Assembly: GCA_958496175.1 (NCBI GenBank)
Contig: OY292277.1
Span: forward strand, 45,581,050-45,645,049
Length of the DNA stretch: 64,000 nucleotides
Direction of reading: 5' to 3'
From: Sisyra terminalis
Lineage: Eukaryota > Arthropoda > Insecta > Neuroptera > Sisyridae
The number at the start of each line of letters is the position of its first letter. Position 1 is the first letter of the stretch. Below the pieces are notes generated by a model. It was not told where the DNA came from. It saw only the letters and a list, made by a program, of their open reading frames with translations, and made no database searches. Below are positions 23,090 through 33,185 of the stretch, piece by piece. A program made the position numbers and the translations under genes.

Positions 23090-23177
23090 AAACACATAGT
23101 TTATGTTAATAGCGTAATGGCTTACGTACCTAACATTCTGATACTCCTAATTTTAAAGACGTGGGCTCGAATCATAC
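23090..23177 (+). other. tRNA-like segment inside the Helitron-like element
   Basis: AGCGTAATGGC resembles an A box and GTGGGCTCGAATC a B box about 60 bp later, followed by a long T-rich tract. No full cloverleaf is visible, so this is a tRNA pseudogene or captured SINE head at best. Confidence 0.3.
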
Positions 23178-23269
23178 AGTAAACTTTTTATTTTATTTTA
23201 TTTTTTTTTACAAAATTGTTGTAAATAGACCCTTAGAGTTGCTCAATAAGGAAATATTAACGAAAGAAA

Positions 23270-23307
23270 GTAATAGTAGTAGTAGTAATAATAATAATAG
23301 TAATAAA
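23270..23307. repeat. TAG/TAA microsatellite
   Basis: Runs of (TAG)n, then (TAA)n, inside the Helitron-like element. Confidence 0.8.
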
Positions 23308-23609
23308 ACTTAAAGTAAATACGTTTTTAAAACCGTGCATACATAAAATCCTGTATTTATATATCCCCTCTGACTGATGAAATTTTAATATTTGATGTAT
23401 TCCTTCGATGTATTCGATGTATTATAAGTAACAGCTTATTAAATGTGTCTTTTTAAATTTGACAAAATAGTGCTTTTAAGTATGATTATGTTTTTCGTAA
23501 GAGAAATAAGAAAAATAATAATTTTCATATGCCACTACAAATAGCAAATTTAAAAAGAAAATATAATCTACACCGACGTTACGCAGACGAAGTCGCGGGA
23601 ATCAGCTAG

Positions 23610-25199
23610 TATTTAAATATATGTAGAACCAAATGACTAATATTTAATATTTTTATATGATTTGCTCTGATAGCTTAAAAAAAATAAAGGAGAATCATTA
23701 AAAAAAAAGTTTACCGAAAATTGGTATTTATATCAAAGTAGAGGAGCCGATGAACTTCGTCCCACCTGAAATTATTAATTTGATTTTTAAATATTAATAT
23801 GGATATAATTATATACAATAAGGTATACATAATTAAGGTATCATACATAGATCGTTAGGAATTTGATATTTCCCCCTCTTCTGATAATTTTAACCAAATT
23901 TTACAAAAATTTTCAATGTGAAAGGTAAACTTCACTCCTTAAAATAACTTCAATGAATATGCAATTTCCAATAATATTTGCACATTTGCACAAATAGCTA
24001 TTCTTATTTCAATCGCTTTTATCAATAGTGGTAAGGTCCTTTCTTATGCGATAGTTTTTCCAAAATAGTCACTTTTTTTCGAAAATTTTTACAATATCAC
24101 TTGGTGAAACTATTTTTTTAAAAATTTATTTTTGTCTTTGCGTTTCCAATAGTCGAAAGAAAAATCTTGCAAATAATGAAAAGCTTTAATCATCTTTTGG
24201 GATATATTGTGAATATTTATACTAAAATTTCTCAAAATAAACGCCTTTTAAATATTACTAGAATCAAAATTTCGCAAAAAATTTTCATAGAAAAACTCCA
24301 TCATTTAAAAATGATAAAGAAATCATGAATTTTTAGGAAGAATTTTGCTATTTAAATTAACTATTGATGCCCAAAAATAAATGAAATATCTGAATTTTGA
24401 AATTTTACGTTCCGAAATGATCAGTAAAATATTTAACCAGTAAACAAAAGTACTATGAATGGGAATGGGAAGCGTCTTGAATAAATTTCTTTGACCGTCT
24501 TTGTTGAATTTTCCTTGGAGAAAAGTGTGCTATTTCATTTATAATGCTTACTAAAATTAAACGAAGAGTAAATTCTTGTAAAGGAAAAGGATGTTTGTAT
24601 ACATTCAACAATAACACTTTAATGTACTGTTCTACTATCAAAAGAAATTAGTTTTTTTTGGAGTTCAAAAAAAAAATTATAGCTTTGCACGAAATAATAG
24701 AAGAATTTTGCTCAAAAATCTTTCAACGCTTTTTCCTTGGAATAAAGTTTTTGATGCGAGGAACCACTTTTAATTGGGAAGCATTGAACCGATTTCGGCA
24801 AAATTGGTTCCATTTTACTTACTATGACACTTTTGACTAGGTTTTTCAAACCTCAATCTTTCCCGGAGAAAAGAAGAGCAATAAAGTGCCTGGTTCCTTG
24901 TTTAATATTAAAAACATATGGAACTAATTAAAATACAGAATATTGAGGAATTCTTTTCTAAATCTAACATTGTCACCATTGTCACCTTAGAAAGCATTTT
25001 TACACTATTGGGGTACTTTGAATCGATCCCCTGATAAGAGAATATTGCCAGATAGAGAATAAAACTGAATCTCTGATTATAATGAAATGCATTACACTGC
25101 AGTCTGTATACTGACTAAAAGAGTTGCTGATCTTCGATTCTAATACTTTTTTAAGAGATTTTACTTACTCCATTTTATTTACTACTGGTGGCGGTTCTA
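23610..25199. other. AT-rich spacer
   Basis: Only short chance frames; no gene or bounded repeat recognised. Confidence 0.35.
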
Positions 25200-25345
25200 C
25201 GGTTTTGAGCTCCCCGGAAAAATAAATTTTGGCGTTCTTTTAGGTAAAAGTAGATATACATATTTGTTCTTGATTTGGTGCCCCTGAAACCTGATGCCTC
25301 GGACAGTGGCCCGGCTTGCTAACCCCTGCTTTTGATGACATTTTT
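25200..25345 (-). mobile_element. hAT-like terminal fragment
   Basis: The minus strand starts CAGGGGTTAGCAAGCCGGGC, followed by CACTGTCCGAGGC and CAGGGGCACC. This resembles the end of the hAT element at 32288, which has a similar GGGGCAGTGCCCCGAGGC block. No matching second end or target duplication was found. Confidence 0.35.
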
Positions 25346-26661
25346 TTTTCATTTGATTAGTATTGTTTTGGTTAAACCTTTCCCTCAGAAATTGACGGAA
25401 GTAAAAGAATAACAAAAAATAGGTAATTTTTAGCCTTTTTTAATATATAAGTATTTTCAAAATTTTCAAGTATTTTTGTTATTTTTTTCTGAAAATATCA
25501 TTAAAATTAAAATATATCAAACATTATGATCGTTATAAGCTCATTTTAAAGCTAAATTTTTTCCTCAAAAATATATGTTTCAAAAAATATATCGTCTTCC
25601 CTTCAAATAACATTTATTTCTTGTTCTATTGTTTCTGAGGAAATCAGTAATGCCACAAAGTCTCATATTCAAAGATGTGAAGTTGCCTAATCAGTACCTC
25701 CCCATGATAAATACGGAAACATCTAATAACGGCTATAATAAGGTTAATAATAAGACAAATTGTAAAATGAGAGCAACACATTTTAAATTATCTTGGCCAT
25801 TCTTTTGTTCCGAAACTAACCCTAAAGGCGGAAGAACTCTTCTAAAGTCAATGGCATGAAATACGAAACGCTAAAAAGAAACCACCACAAGAAAGGTTCC
25901 AGTGACATTCCTAGTATCAACAAAAGTTAGTAATTTTTTTTTGTGAAAAGTTCCGTTACAGTTGTTTGAAAAGCAAAGAATTGAAGAGATAGGAAAACCC
26001 GGATCAAGTTGCTGCTCACCAATATATACGATTGTTAATCAAGGGATTTATTTAAGCAATTTTTGCAGAGGTAAAAGTATTCTTAAACATTCATAGTTGT
26101 ATTTTGGACACGTGTCATCAAGTGTTTTTCATTCAGGTTGCACCAAAAAACCATCGAAATTTAAGATAAAATTACCAAAAATTCTGTTTTACACCAATGA
26201 AAATTATATAAAATTAGAGGTCCAGATACAAAGGATGACAAGTAGAAATCTTTGTTGTTTAATCTCCACAACTAATACCTTTTCTCCCTCTATCCTTATT
26301 CCACGATTTTTGCCTGAAAAATCAATTCAGATATCTTGAAAAAATAGAATTAGGATTATCCATTTCCACTACTAAATTTACTCTTGGTTTCGATAACCCA
26401 AGGTAATCACTGGTTCTGACCATGTTTTTAAGTGCATTGTAGTACCCTCTATAGCAATATAAAAGAGGGTGAGAAAATAGGAAGAAATAATGTTTATGTA
26501 CCTCAGGTTTGAATAAACCATGTATAAAAAGTCAGATCTGAGTAGACTTTTCAGTGGTTAAAAAAAAATTGGAAACTCTAGCTAGAAACATTGAGAAAAG
26601 AATTTTCGAAAGTAGAAGATTTATAATTCAAAATAACATCCTTGGTTTATTAACAATTAAT
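25346..26661. other. Spacer with unassigned frames
   Basis: Plus-strand frames at 25629-25859 (76 codons) and 26097-26339 (80 codons) lie in a patch less AT-rich than its flanks. They have no recognisable domains and no shared reading frame, so I do not call genes. Confidence 0.3.
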
Positions 26662-26847
26662 TAAAGTAACAGGAATATGAACAATTGTTCTAATGCAGAT
26701 TATTCTAGATTATTGATTCTACAACGTTTCAGCCATTTTATTTGTCCTTCATCAGGCGTATACAACATACATAAAAAAGAAATATTAACGTTGTAAAATT
26801 AATAATCTGCGTTAGAACAATTGTCCACATCCCTGTTATTTTCATTA
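26662..26847. mobile_element. Penelope-like palindrome, family G
   Basis: Arms of about 65 bp (26662-26730 and 26785-26847) share GAACAATTGTTCTAA and ACAACGTT words in inverse order. The left arm bears a hammerhead-like core on the minus strand. It is similar in build to family F but different in sequence. Confidence 0.55.
26719..26760 (-). ncRNA. Hammerhead-like motif (family G)
   Basis: Minus strand: stem I ending CGC, CUGAUGA, extra A, stem II GGAC against GGCU with a mismatch, GAA, palindrome ACGU, U, GUAG. Core bases are intact, but stems I and II are weak. Confidence 0.45.
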
Positions 26848-27080
26848 ATAGTAAAAATCCCTGTTGTTTTATAAATCCTTAAAATTAGGGAATCCAAATC
26901 CCTTTAAAACGATAAATATTTGCGAAAAAATTCAACCTTTTTAGACGACAATTGTCTCCTCAGCATTCGTTTTATATTACAGGTTTTGTGTTCAAAGCCA
27001 AAACAAAAAAGCAATCGATATACTGAAATCAATTGATTTTCTTTGGTTGCCCGCCGTGTTATTTGCAATTTTTATTGCTA

Positions 27081-27431
27081 TTACCCGCGCACAAATACGT
27101 CTATAATGCATATAAATGTTTGCACTTCAATAAACGTGTGTTTGTACAACCGATTATATAAAAACTTGTTTGTGATAAAATTTATGAAGCGCACTTGATG
27201 ATCTAAAAGAAAAATTATTGACGATAAAACCGCAATAGTTTCGACTCTGCCTGTCCGAAGCACATGCAAAACCTGAAACTTTGCATTTTTTTTTGTTATA
27301 GATATGGCCGAATCGGCAACATAATACTTTGGTGTCTCAAAAATTATTACAAGTTTGTGATCGTTATCCATAAGAAGTTTTATGAGCTCCCAATTGGGAT
27401 TTTGAAAAAAAAAATTATTGATTTTTTTCAT
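27081..27431 (-). CDS. Unrecognised 116-codon open frame
   Basis: This is the longest frame in the window not explained by a mobile element. It starts at MKKINNFFF and includes a hydrophobic stretch (AVLSSIIFLL). There are no known motifs and no clear promoter. AT-rich DNA yields frames of this length by chance, so it is reported only as a candidate. Confidence 0.12.
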   Translation of the reverse strand: MKKINNFFFQNPNWELIKLLMDNDHKLVIIFETPKYYVADSAISITKKNAKFQVLHVLRTGRVETIAVLSSIIFLLDHQVRFINFITNKFLYNRLYKHTFIEVQTFICIIDVFVRG

Positions 27432-27541
27432 GTATTTTAAAACTTTATTATTAATAATATTGATATTTAATGCAAAAAACTTAAAAAAAATTTTTTTAAT
27501 TAATTATAAAAGATTAAAAATTGATAAAATTTAAAAAAAAA

Positions 27542-27633
27542 TCACGTGACTATAAACGCGCCATGAGTGATCACCATAGTTGTGATGTCGTAATATTATA
27601 GTTATTTAATAACAGTACAGCGTTTACACGTGA
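27542..27633. repeat. Short inverted repeat with E-box
   Basis: TCACGTGACTATAAACGC at 27542-27559 is nearly complementary to GCGTTTACACGTGA at 27620-27633. It includes a CACGTG E-box and a TATAAA word. Confidence 0.4.
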
Positions 27634-27718
27634 CTAGACAATAATATTGAAAATTTATTGCTTAAAAAACAAGTCGTTAGTTGATTCCAATTAGCGATTT
27701 TGTTTTGAGATTATCACG

Positions 27719-27826
27719 ATGCACTGCTTGAAACCATTTATTTCGACGTTTGCCATCTTGGGCAACATTTTGCTAGGAGTTGTTTTTGTAGTATTCGTAC
27801 ATAATGGTCCAAAACAAGAGCGATAA
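27719..27826 (+). CDS. Candidate 35-aa single-pass membrane micropeptide
   Basis: ATG at 27719 in context ATCACGATG opens a 35-codon frame with an in-frame TAG 27 bases upstream. The peptide is MHCLKPFI, then a hydrophobic segment (about residues 8-28, including ILLGVVFVVFV), then a polar basic tail ending KQER. This is a reasonable single membrane helix with a charged C-terminus, as in known insect micropeptides, but it matches none that I recognise. The surrounding 400 bp is less AT-rich than its flanks, and a TATAAA word lies at 27551. No splice or polyadenylation evidence can be read. Confidence 0.22.
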   Translation: MHCLKPFISTFAILGNILLGVVFVVFVHNGPKQER

Positions 27827-27829
27827 CTT

Positions 27830-29486
27830 TTAAGGTTCGACATTTTCAATATAAATTTCAATATTTAACTATCACAACAGAATTAAATCAATCAAAACAC
27901 TTATTACTTATTATTTCTGTATCAACTGCAATGAGTGACAACTAGCATAAAGACGTCACACGCGCTCGGGTTTGATCGGGAGCTGTCGCGTGTCTTCGGT
28001 ACTAGATTCAAAAAATTCAAAAATTAATTTTTATTTTGAAATAACTTTTAAATTATTGCGAAAAAAAAAACAAAAAATAGTTTTGCTACAAAACTTATAT
28101 ATGATCTTTCCATTTATCACACAAAAAAAATAATTCACAAACCCAATTGAATATATATTGAATGACAGGGGAATGACATTCTACTCAGATTAATATAAAA
28201 CATTTATTTCTTAACGAAACCTGACATTTTAATTAATAAATGTGGTCAAGTGAAAGCGTATTTTCTTGAAATGACTTATACAATCTGTAATTGTTTTTAT
28301 ATTAAAAATACTTTGCAAACGACATAAATTTTTAAAATCAATTAAAAAAAGACAGGAATGTATACAATATTCATTGCTATAAGGAATCTATATTGTACTG
28401 AACATAAATACCTTCGTGATAATTGTATATAACACAAAAATTTCAAGGATTTCAAAAGGTTCCAAACTGGTCGATTTCTCCTGCAATACTTCCTATATAT
28501 CAAAATTATTTTATAAACCATTGTATGTATAATTCTTTAACGATAAATTCTTTCATTCCCTCTTATTACCCACTCAGTTTACGATACAAAGCAGCTTAAA
28601 TAACAAAACCTTCACAATAAGAATATCTACTTATTGCTAATTATTCCAGCGTATCATTACGAGTGAATTCACCTTGTCACTCTACATTATGTTCAACATC
28701 AACTCATGCAAATATATCTGAATAAATAAAGTTTGTCTTTTTCAAAGAAGTCCATTAGCTAATAGAAGATCAATGTTTCAATACTAATTATATCTATTAA
28801 TAGCTATATCAAATCAAACATTTAAAACATAATATCATTTTCAAATTAAATTTAACCACCAAATTACTATATAATTACCTCAATTGATTCCATTAAAAAA
28901 TTGGAGTATCGACTCTTTATGATATCACAAAAGATATTTTTTGTATCATTATAATAACAAACAGTAGAAAACTTAGAATAGATTAACAAGTACCTACTTA
29001 TATAAAGTCTTACCAATTTTTTTCGATGAACCAATTTAGAATAAAAAAAATAATTTATAATAACATATAATTTACTACTTAAGATTTAATTTTAGAAAAT
29101 AAATTAATCATTTAAGGAAGTAATTATGACTCCATAACGGACTTTGCGATACATCTTAACTAAGAGGACAAAAACTAATGGATTAGCCATTGTTAAGGAA
29201 GTCGAAATTATCAAATAACTTTTAAATTTGTAATTTGCTTACTTAAAACTGCATTTGTAGATCCAAATGCAAATAGTGACCAATAAAGTATTTGAGATGC
29301 TGACAAGCTACTAAAGAAAATTTTACATTCATGGTTTGCATGAAAAATTTAAGATACAACTCTTATCCAAAGAAAAAAAAAGATTTCCATTGATTTTTTT
29401 CTCGAAAGCTGTAAAAATTATTCAAAATAAGTTTTCTGCTAATGATTTATTGAAATATGGAGTAGAAAAATATTTTTTTAACCTGT
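27830..29486. other. AT-rich spacer
   Basis: A short GC-rich patch with GTCACACGCGCTCGGG lies at 27955-27995. The rest is AT-rich with no recognisable gene or repeat. Confidence 0.35.
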
Positions 29487-29490
29487 TTAA

Positions 29491-30205
29491 GGAGGTATTC
29501 TAGTCTAGAAATTCGAAAAAATCGAAATTTTTTTTCTTCATTATTCGATAGTTTAGATATTCAAAAATATCTCCCAAAAAGGATTTTTTCAAATTCGAAT
29601 TATTTTCGTAGTTATAGCCGTTTTAGTGACCGGTTGAGCGTATGACTGGAACTTTAAACACGTTTTTCTCGAAACTACTTTTTTCGACAGGGTTGTCAAA
29701 ATATCTCAAGTTCTAACCAGTCGATTCACTTGAAATTTGGCACGAATATTCCTTAAATATCTGTTTATCTTTGGAACCAGCAAAAAAATAAAAATTTCTA
29801 ATTTCTAAAATTTTTAAAAAATTTGATAAAGTCAAAAAATCAGTGAAAAAATCGACCTAGTTTTTGAGTAGCCGCCATTTTATGGAAAAAAATTTTTGTT
29901 TTTGGATTCGTTAGTTCGAAAGATAGCTTCATTCATACAAATTAAGAATTTACCATTCTTTTATTTTTCTGATGACTACAGGGTTGAAATCATGACAACC
30001 AGGACATGGTTTTTTTTCCCCTCTCTACTTCTAGGATGTATAATTCCACGAAAAATTGTTTATTTTTTTTTAAGTTTATTTTGTATATTCTTCAAGCATC
30101 AATAAACAAATGATAAAAAAATGGATCGTAAAAATATCAAATGCTTCTTTTTTATAAGCTATCCAAAAACGCTCGAAATTCGGGTCTCTAGACTAGAATA
30201 CCCCC
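29491..30205. mobile_element. TTAA-flanked non-autonomous DNA element
   Basis: TTAA lies at 29487-29490 and 30206-30209. The left end is GGAGGTATTCTAGTCTAGA; the complement of the right end is GGGGGTATTCTAGTCTAGA, so the terminal repeats match over 19 bp with one difference. TTAA targets are typical of piggyBac-like elements, although these ends do not start CCC. The interior has words such as GCCGCCATTTTATGG and no transposase frame. Open frames at 29896-30105 and 30121-30306 look like chance. Confidence 0.75.
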
Positions 30206-30209
30206 TTAA

Positions 30210-30795
30210 CACTTTTATAGATGGCATTTCCATGCATATAAAAATACGATCTGCATGGAAAACTACTTTTTTCAAGAACCACTTGATCGATTTTAATGCA
30301 GTTTAATGTTCTTTTCGTTTATGGTCCCATGCAATTCACCAGGATAAGGTTTGAAGAGTCTATAAATTGTAGTCTTAGGCTAATCCCTGTGCTAATCCTT
30401 GGGTGCTCCCTGGATTCCTACATCACCTATAGGAAGCCAAAAAGACGAGCAGATTTCGAGCAATTAGTGAATGACTGTGGCGCAAAAAATCGAAAATTTA
30501 GTAATTATAAAGAAAGGTTAAAAGTGGAATGGTACTTTAAAATAATTTCTATAGTATTTTTTTTTAATTATTACTTTCCCTGCTTTATAACTACCAACCG
30601 CTAAGTGACTCTTGAGTTAATAAAAAGCCGTAAATCGAGACATCGATTGCCAATTTTCAAAAAGCTTAAATTATTTGATTTGCAAATCTTTTAAAATTTT
30701 CTCGGTATCTAATTTTTGTGCCATTAATGTAATGTTTCTAAGGACTAAAATTTTCATTCTTCAATAGTTCAGCCATATCCTAAGACAGCTAAATA
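30210..30795. other. Spacer, unassigned
   Basis: A 102-codon plus-strand frame (30296-30604) in moderately mixed sequence has no recognised domain. Nothing else was found. Confidence 0.3.
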
Positions 30796-30914
30796 ATAGA
30801 TTTAAATGTATTTATTGTAAAAAATCATACTTATTTGTCCAACCCACTAAACTATTCTTTGGTGAAAGTACGCATGTTCTGATACAGAACTGTCCCTGGG
30901 CTTGAGCTGAGCGA

Positions 30915-30922
30915 CTTATATA
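30915..30922 (-). promoter_or_regulatory. TATA box
   Basis: TATATAAG on the minus strand, 10 bp downstream of the heat-shock-element array and 31 bp upstream of a CAGT initiator. Confidence 0.55.
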
Positions 30923-30931
30923 CCCGCAACC

Positions 30932-31001
30932 GAACATTCTAGAATGTACTCCAATGTTCGCCAACGTTCCACTACCTACTAGATGTTTCCAGAACAATCT
31001 A
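30932..31001 (-). promoter_or_regulatory. Heat-shock element array, 14 phased units
   Basis: Heat-shock factor binds alternating GAA and TTC triplets spaced every five bases. On the plus strand, full triplets in the expected alternation start at 30932, 30937, 30942, 30957, 30967, 30987 and 30992. Those at 30947, 30952, 30962, 30977, 30982 and 30997 match two of three bases, and 30972 matches one. Seven exact and six near matches in perfect 5-bp phase over 70 bp is far more than the three units of a minimal site. Confidence 0.7.
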
Positions 31002-31169
31002 TATGTACATTTGCATTGGTGGGAGAGAGATAGAAGTCACTCAGCCAATCGCGTGCCGGTATGGCACAAAGAGAGAGAGAGACTTTTTCCCTTTTTGTTA
31101 CAACATCATACTCATGTGTTCAAAACATAAAACCATTCTTTTGTGAAAATTCGCATATTTTTTCTATTC

Positions 31170-32279
31170 TATTATCTGGAAGAAGAATTTCACTATCCAG
31201 ATCTAAAAATTCTGGCTCTAATTTGTTTGAAGATTTATAGAGCTTTTGATTAAGTGGATTAAAACATTTTCTACAATTAGAGCTTTTTAGTAACGAAATA
31301 GAAAAGAAACATTATCTAGAGAGCTCTATTTTGCACTTTCTACATTACGAAAGAATAAAAACAATAAATAAAAGATTGTGTGAATTTTAAATGTTAACAA
31401 TTCAAAAATTGATTTTGCTACAAATCCCTCAAAAGCATAAAAATCACATATAGTTCTCCAATAGCTTGCAGTTATGAATATCAATCTACAAAAAAAAAAA
31501 AACTTTTCCATCATTTTTTCCGAACAAATTGAATATTTTCCACATTTTTAATTAAAAATTATATTTTTAGCTTTTTAATTTTTTAGTTTTCAATCAAAAG
31601 TCCACTACACGCTTTGAAATATTTGTTACTTTGTTTCGTCAAAATACCTTTTTTTTTGTATTTATTTTAAAAAAAAATGAAATTTTTTTTCAACATTTCA
31701 AATCAGCCATTCGTTTAATGTGCGTGGAAATTGTGTATAATTTTCACCATTTCCAATGCACAGTTGGAACAAATGTTTTTCAACGAATAATAGAAAATGT
31801 AAAATTATTTTCCAGTTCAAATATTTAATCAGTCAAATGGTTTTAATTATTTTGCATATATTTGAAATTTCCACCAGCATTTTACGTATCACATTTAATT
31901 AATTATAATATTGGTTAATAGTGCGACTCAGTGGGTTTATCTGGCAATAATGGTTAGAAGATATTATAAGAAGTCCTACAATTTTAAAAATTCTTGTAAT
32001 TTCATTTAAAAGAAAATAAATTGAGGTAAAAATTGTAGGCTAAATTAAACATGCTAATGCAAATATGTTTATTATTGTTATGGTTTTACAATTATTTTAT
32101 TTTTACTGGCTCGTTAGAATTTGTTTTGGACCATATAACATTAACACCATTTATTTAAATATTAACACATTTATTATTATACAGTTATTTATTTATTTTA
32201 ACATTTGTCGTGATTTATTTCGAACTTTGTAACCGATACTGGTTATAACTATTAACTAATACGTAACTGTTCTAGTGGC
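31170..32279. other. AT-rich spacer
   Basis: No gene or bounded repeat recognised. Confidence 0.35.
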
Positions 32280-32287
32280 GGTCGATC

Positions 32288-33177
32288 CAGTGGCGTAGCT
32301 ACCTAGGGGCTAAGCGGGGCAGTGCCCCGAGGCCCTTAAGCGCAGGGGGCCCTCGAATCCTTACTAAAAATCTCGATCGAACTGAACTTTTGGAAATTTC
32401 TTCCATTTTCTAAAAAAATAAGACAGGTTGCAACTCCACTTTAATCATGACAACTCAGTTGAGAGAAATTCAAAAGTTATGCCTAGGGAATTCCCCTACT
32501 AATAAATAATTAATGGGCCCTAGTTTTTCACTTCAATTTATTAATATTTACCACCTAGTTTTACCACAACTAACTCAAGCATGGACTGTTCTCCAATTAT
32601 GTAAGGAAATAATGAGCAAATATGGAGTGCTAGAATACGACCTAACGGAAGTATTTACAGCAATGTTATTATTCTTTACAATTCCGGACACTTCTGCAGC
32701 AGCTGAAAGGTCATTTAGCAATCTAAAAATAAATAAAAAATATTTAAGAAATAATATGGGCCAAACTCGACTCCGACATTTATCTCTAATAGCAATTGAA
32801 AACAAAACCGCATCAAGCCTGGATTTAAACGAAGTCATTGGTACTTTTGCGAAAACTAGAGTTAGGAAAAATTGTAAATATAATTGTTATTTAGTCAGTT
32901 GGTAGGCCCGGCCTTTATATAATGAACCCTTGAATCTTCTCTATTTCGTTTTATTAGCCAAACCTACACCAAGTATTAATTGTAATTTATGTTGTTACTG
33001 TTTAATATTTTTATTACTTGCCCTGCAGTGCACAAAAAAGAGCTTAAGTAGCTTAGCATTTTTAAAGCATTTGGATATTTCATATTTTTATTTGATAAAA
33101 CTTAATCAGTTTACATAGCAGTAGGGCCCCATTTTTTAATTTACCCCAGGGTCCTTGGTTACCTAGCTACGCCACTG
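32288..33177 (+). mobile_element. Internally deleted hAT element with both ends
   Basis: The left end CAGTGGCGTAGCTACCTAGG and the complement of the right end CAGTGGCGTAGCTAGGTAAC share 14 identical terminal bases and more beyond. An 8-bp duplication flanks it: GGTCGATC (32280-32287) and GGTCGGTC (33178-33185), one mismatch. CAGTGG ends and 8-bp duplications define hAT transposons. Only the C-terminal dimerisation part of the transposase is left, so it cannot transpose alone. Confidence 0.9.
32513..32905 (+). pseudogene. hAT transposase C-terminal dimerisation domain fragment
   Basis: A 130-codon frame. The section IPDTSAAAERSFSNLKIN followed by YLRNNMGQTRLRHLSLIAIE is the signature of the hAT C-terminal dimerisation region (ZMYM-like/TTF-type hAT subgroup), at about residues 57-95. 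A tail FAKTRVRKNCK follows. The upstream DDE catalytic region, zinc finger and N-terminus are missing. The frame is open across the whole remnant, so the deletion may be fairly recent. In the full protein this region mediates dimerisation needed for transposition. Confidence 0.88.
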
Positions 33178-33185
33178 GGTCGGTC

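Larger units (their letters stand above)
22648..23609 (+). mobile_element. Non-autonomous Helitron-like element
   Basis: The 5' end is TCTATACTAATACATAAAAT preceded by A. The 3' end is CAGCTAG followed by T, with a hairpin (GAC-GAA-GTC plus flanking GC pairs) about ten bases before it. TC start, CTAG end, a subterminal hairpin and insertion between A and T are the Helitron hallmarks, and the 3' wording ACGAAGTCGCGGG is a common insect version. There is no Rep/helicase frame, so it is non-autonomous. It contains CT-rich (CTGT)n sequence near 22760 and a tRNA-like word at 23090-23177. Confidence 0.75.
30811..31105 (-). promoter_or_regulatory. Heat-shock-type promoter cassette, possibly a solo LTR
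   Basis: In minus-strand order: CT/GA tracts (31071-31082 and 31021-31030, GAGA-factor type), a long heat-shock-element array (30932-31001), TATATAAG (30922-30915), and a CAGT initiator with A at 30891, 31 bases after the first T of TATA. About 75 bases further is AATAAA (30816-30811). No protein frame follows the start site. The unit could be U3-R-U5 of an LTR beginning TGTAACA near 31103, or the promoter of a non-coding heat-shock transcript. A diverged copy of the start-site-proximal 75 bp (about 30815-30882) lies upstream at about 31090-31166, so part of the cassette is duplicated. Confidence 0.6.

Noticed and set aside
30812..30997. 61-codon minus-strand frame across the heat-shock cassette
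   Set aside because: It spans the HSE array, TATA box and start site, so it cannot be translated from that promoter.
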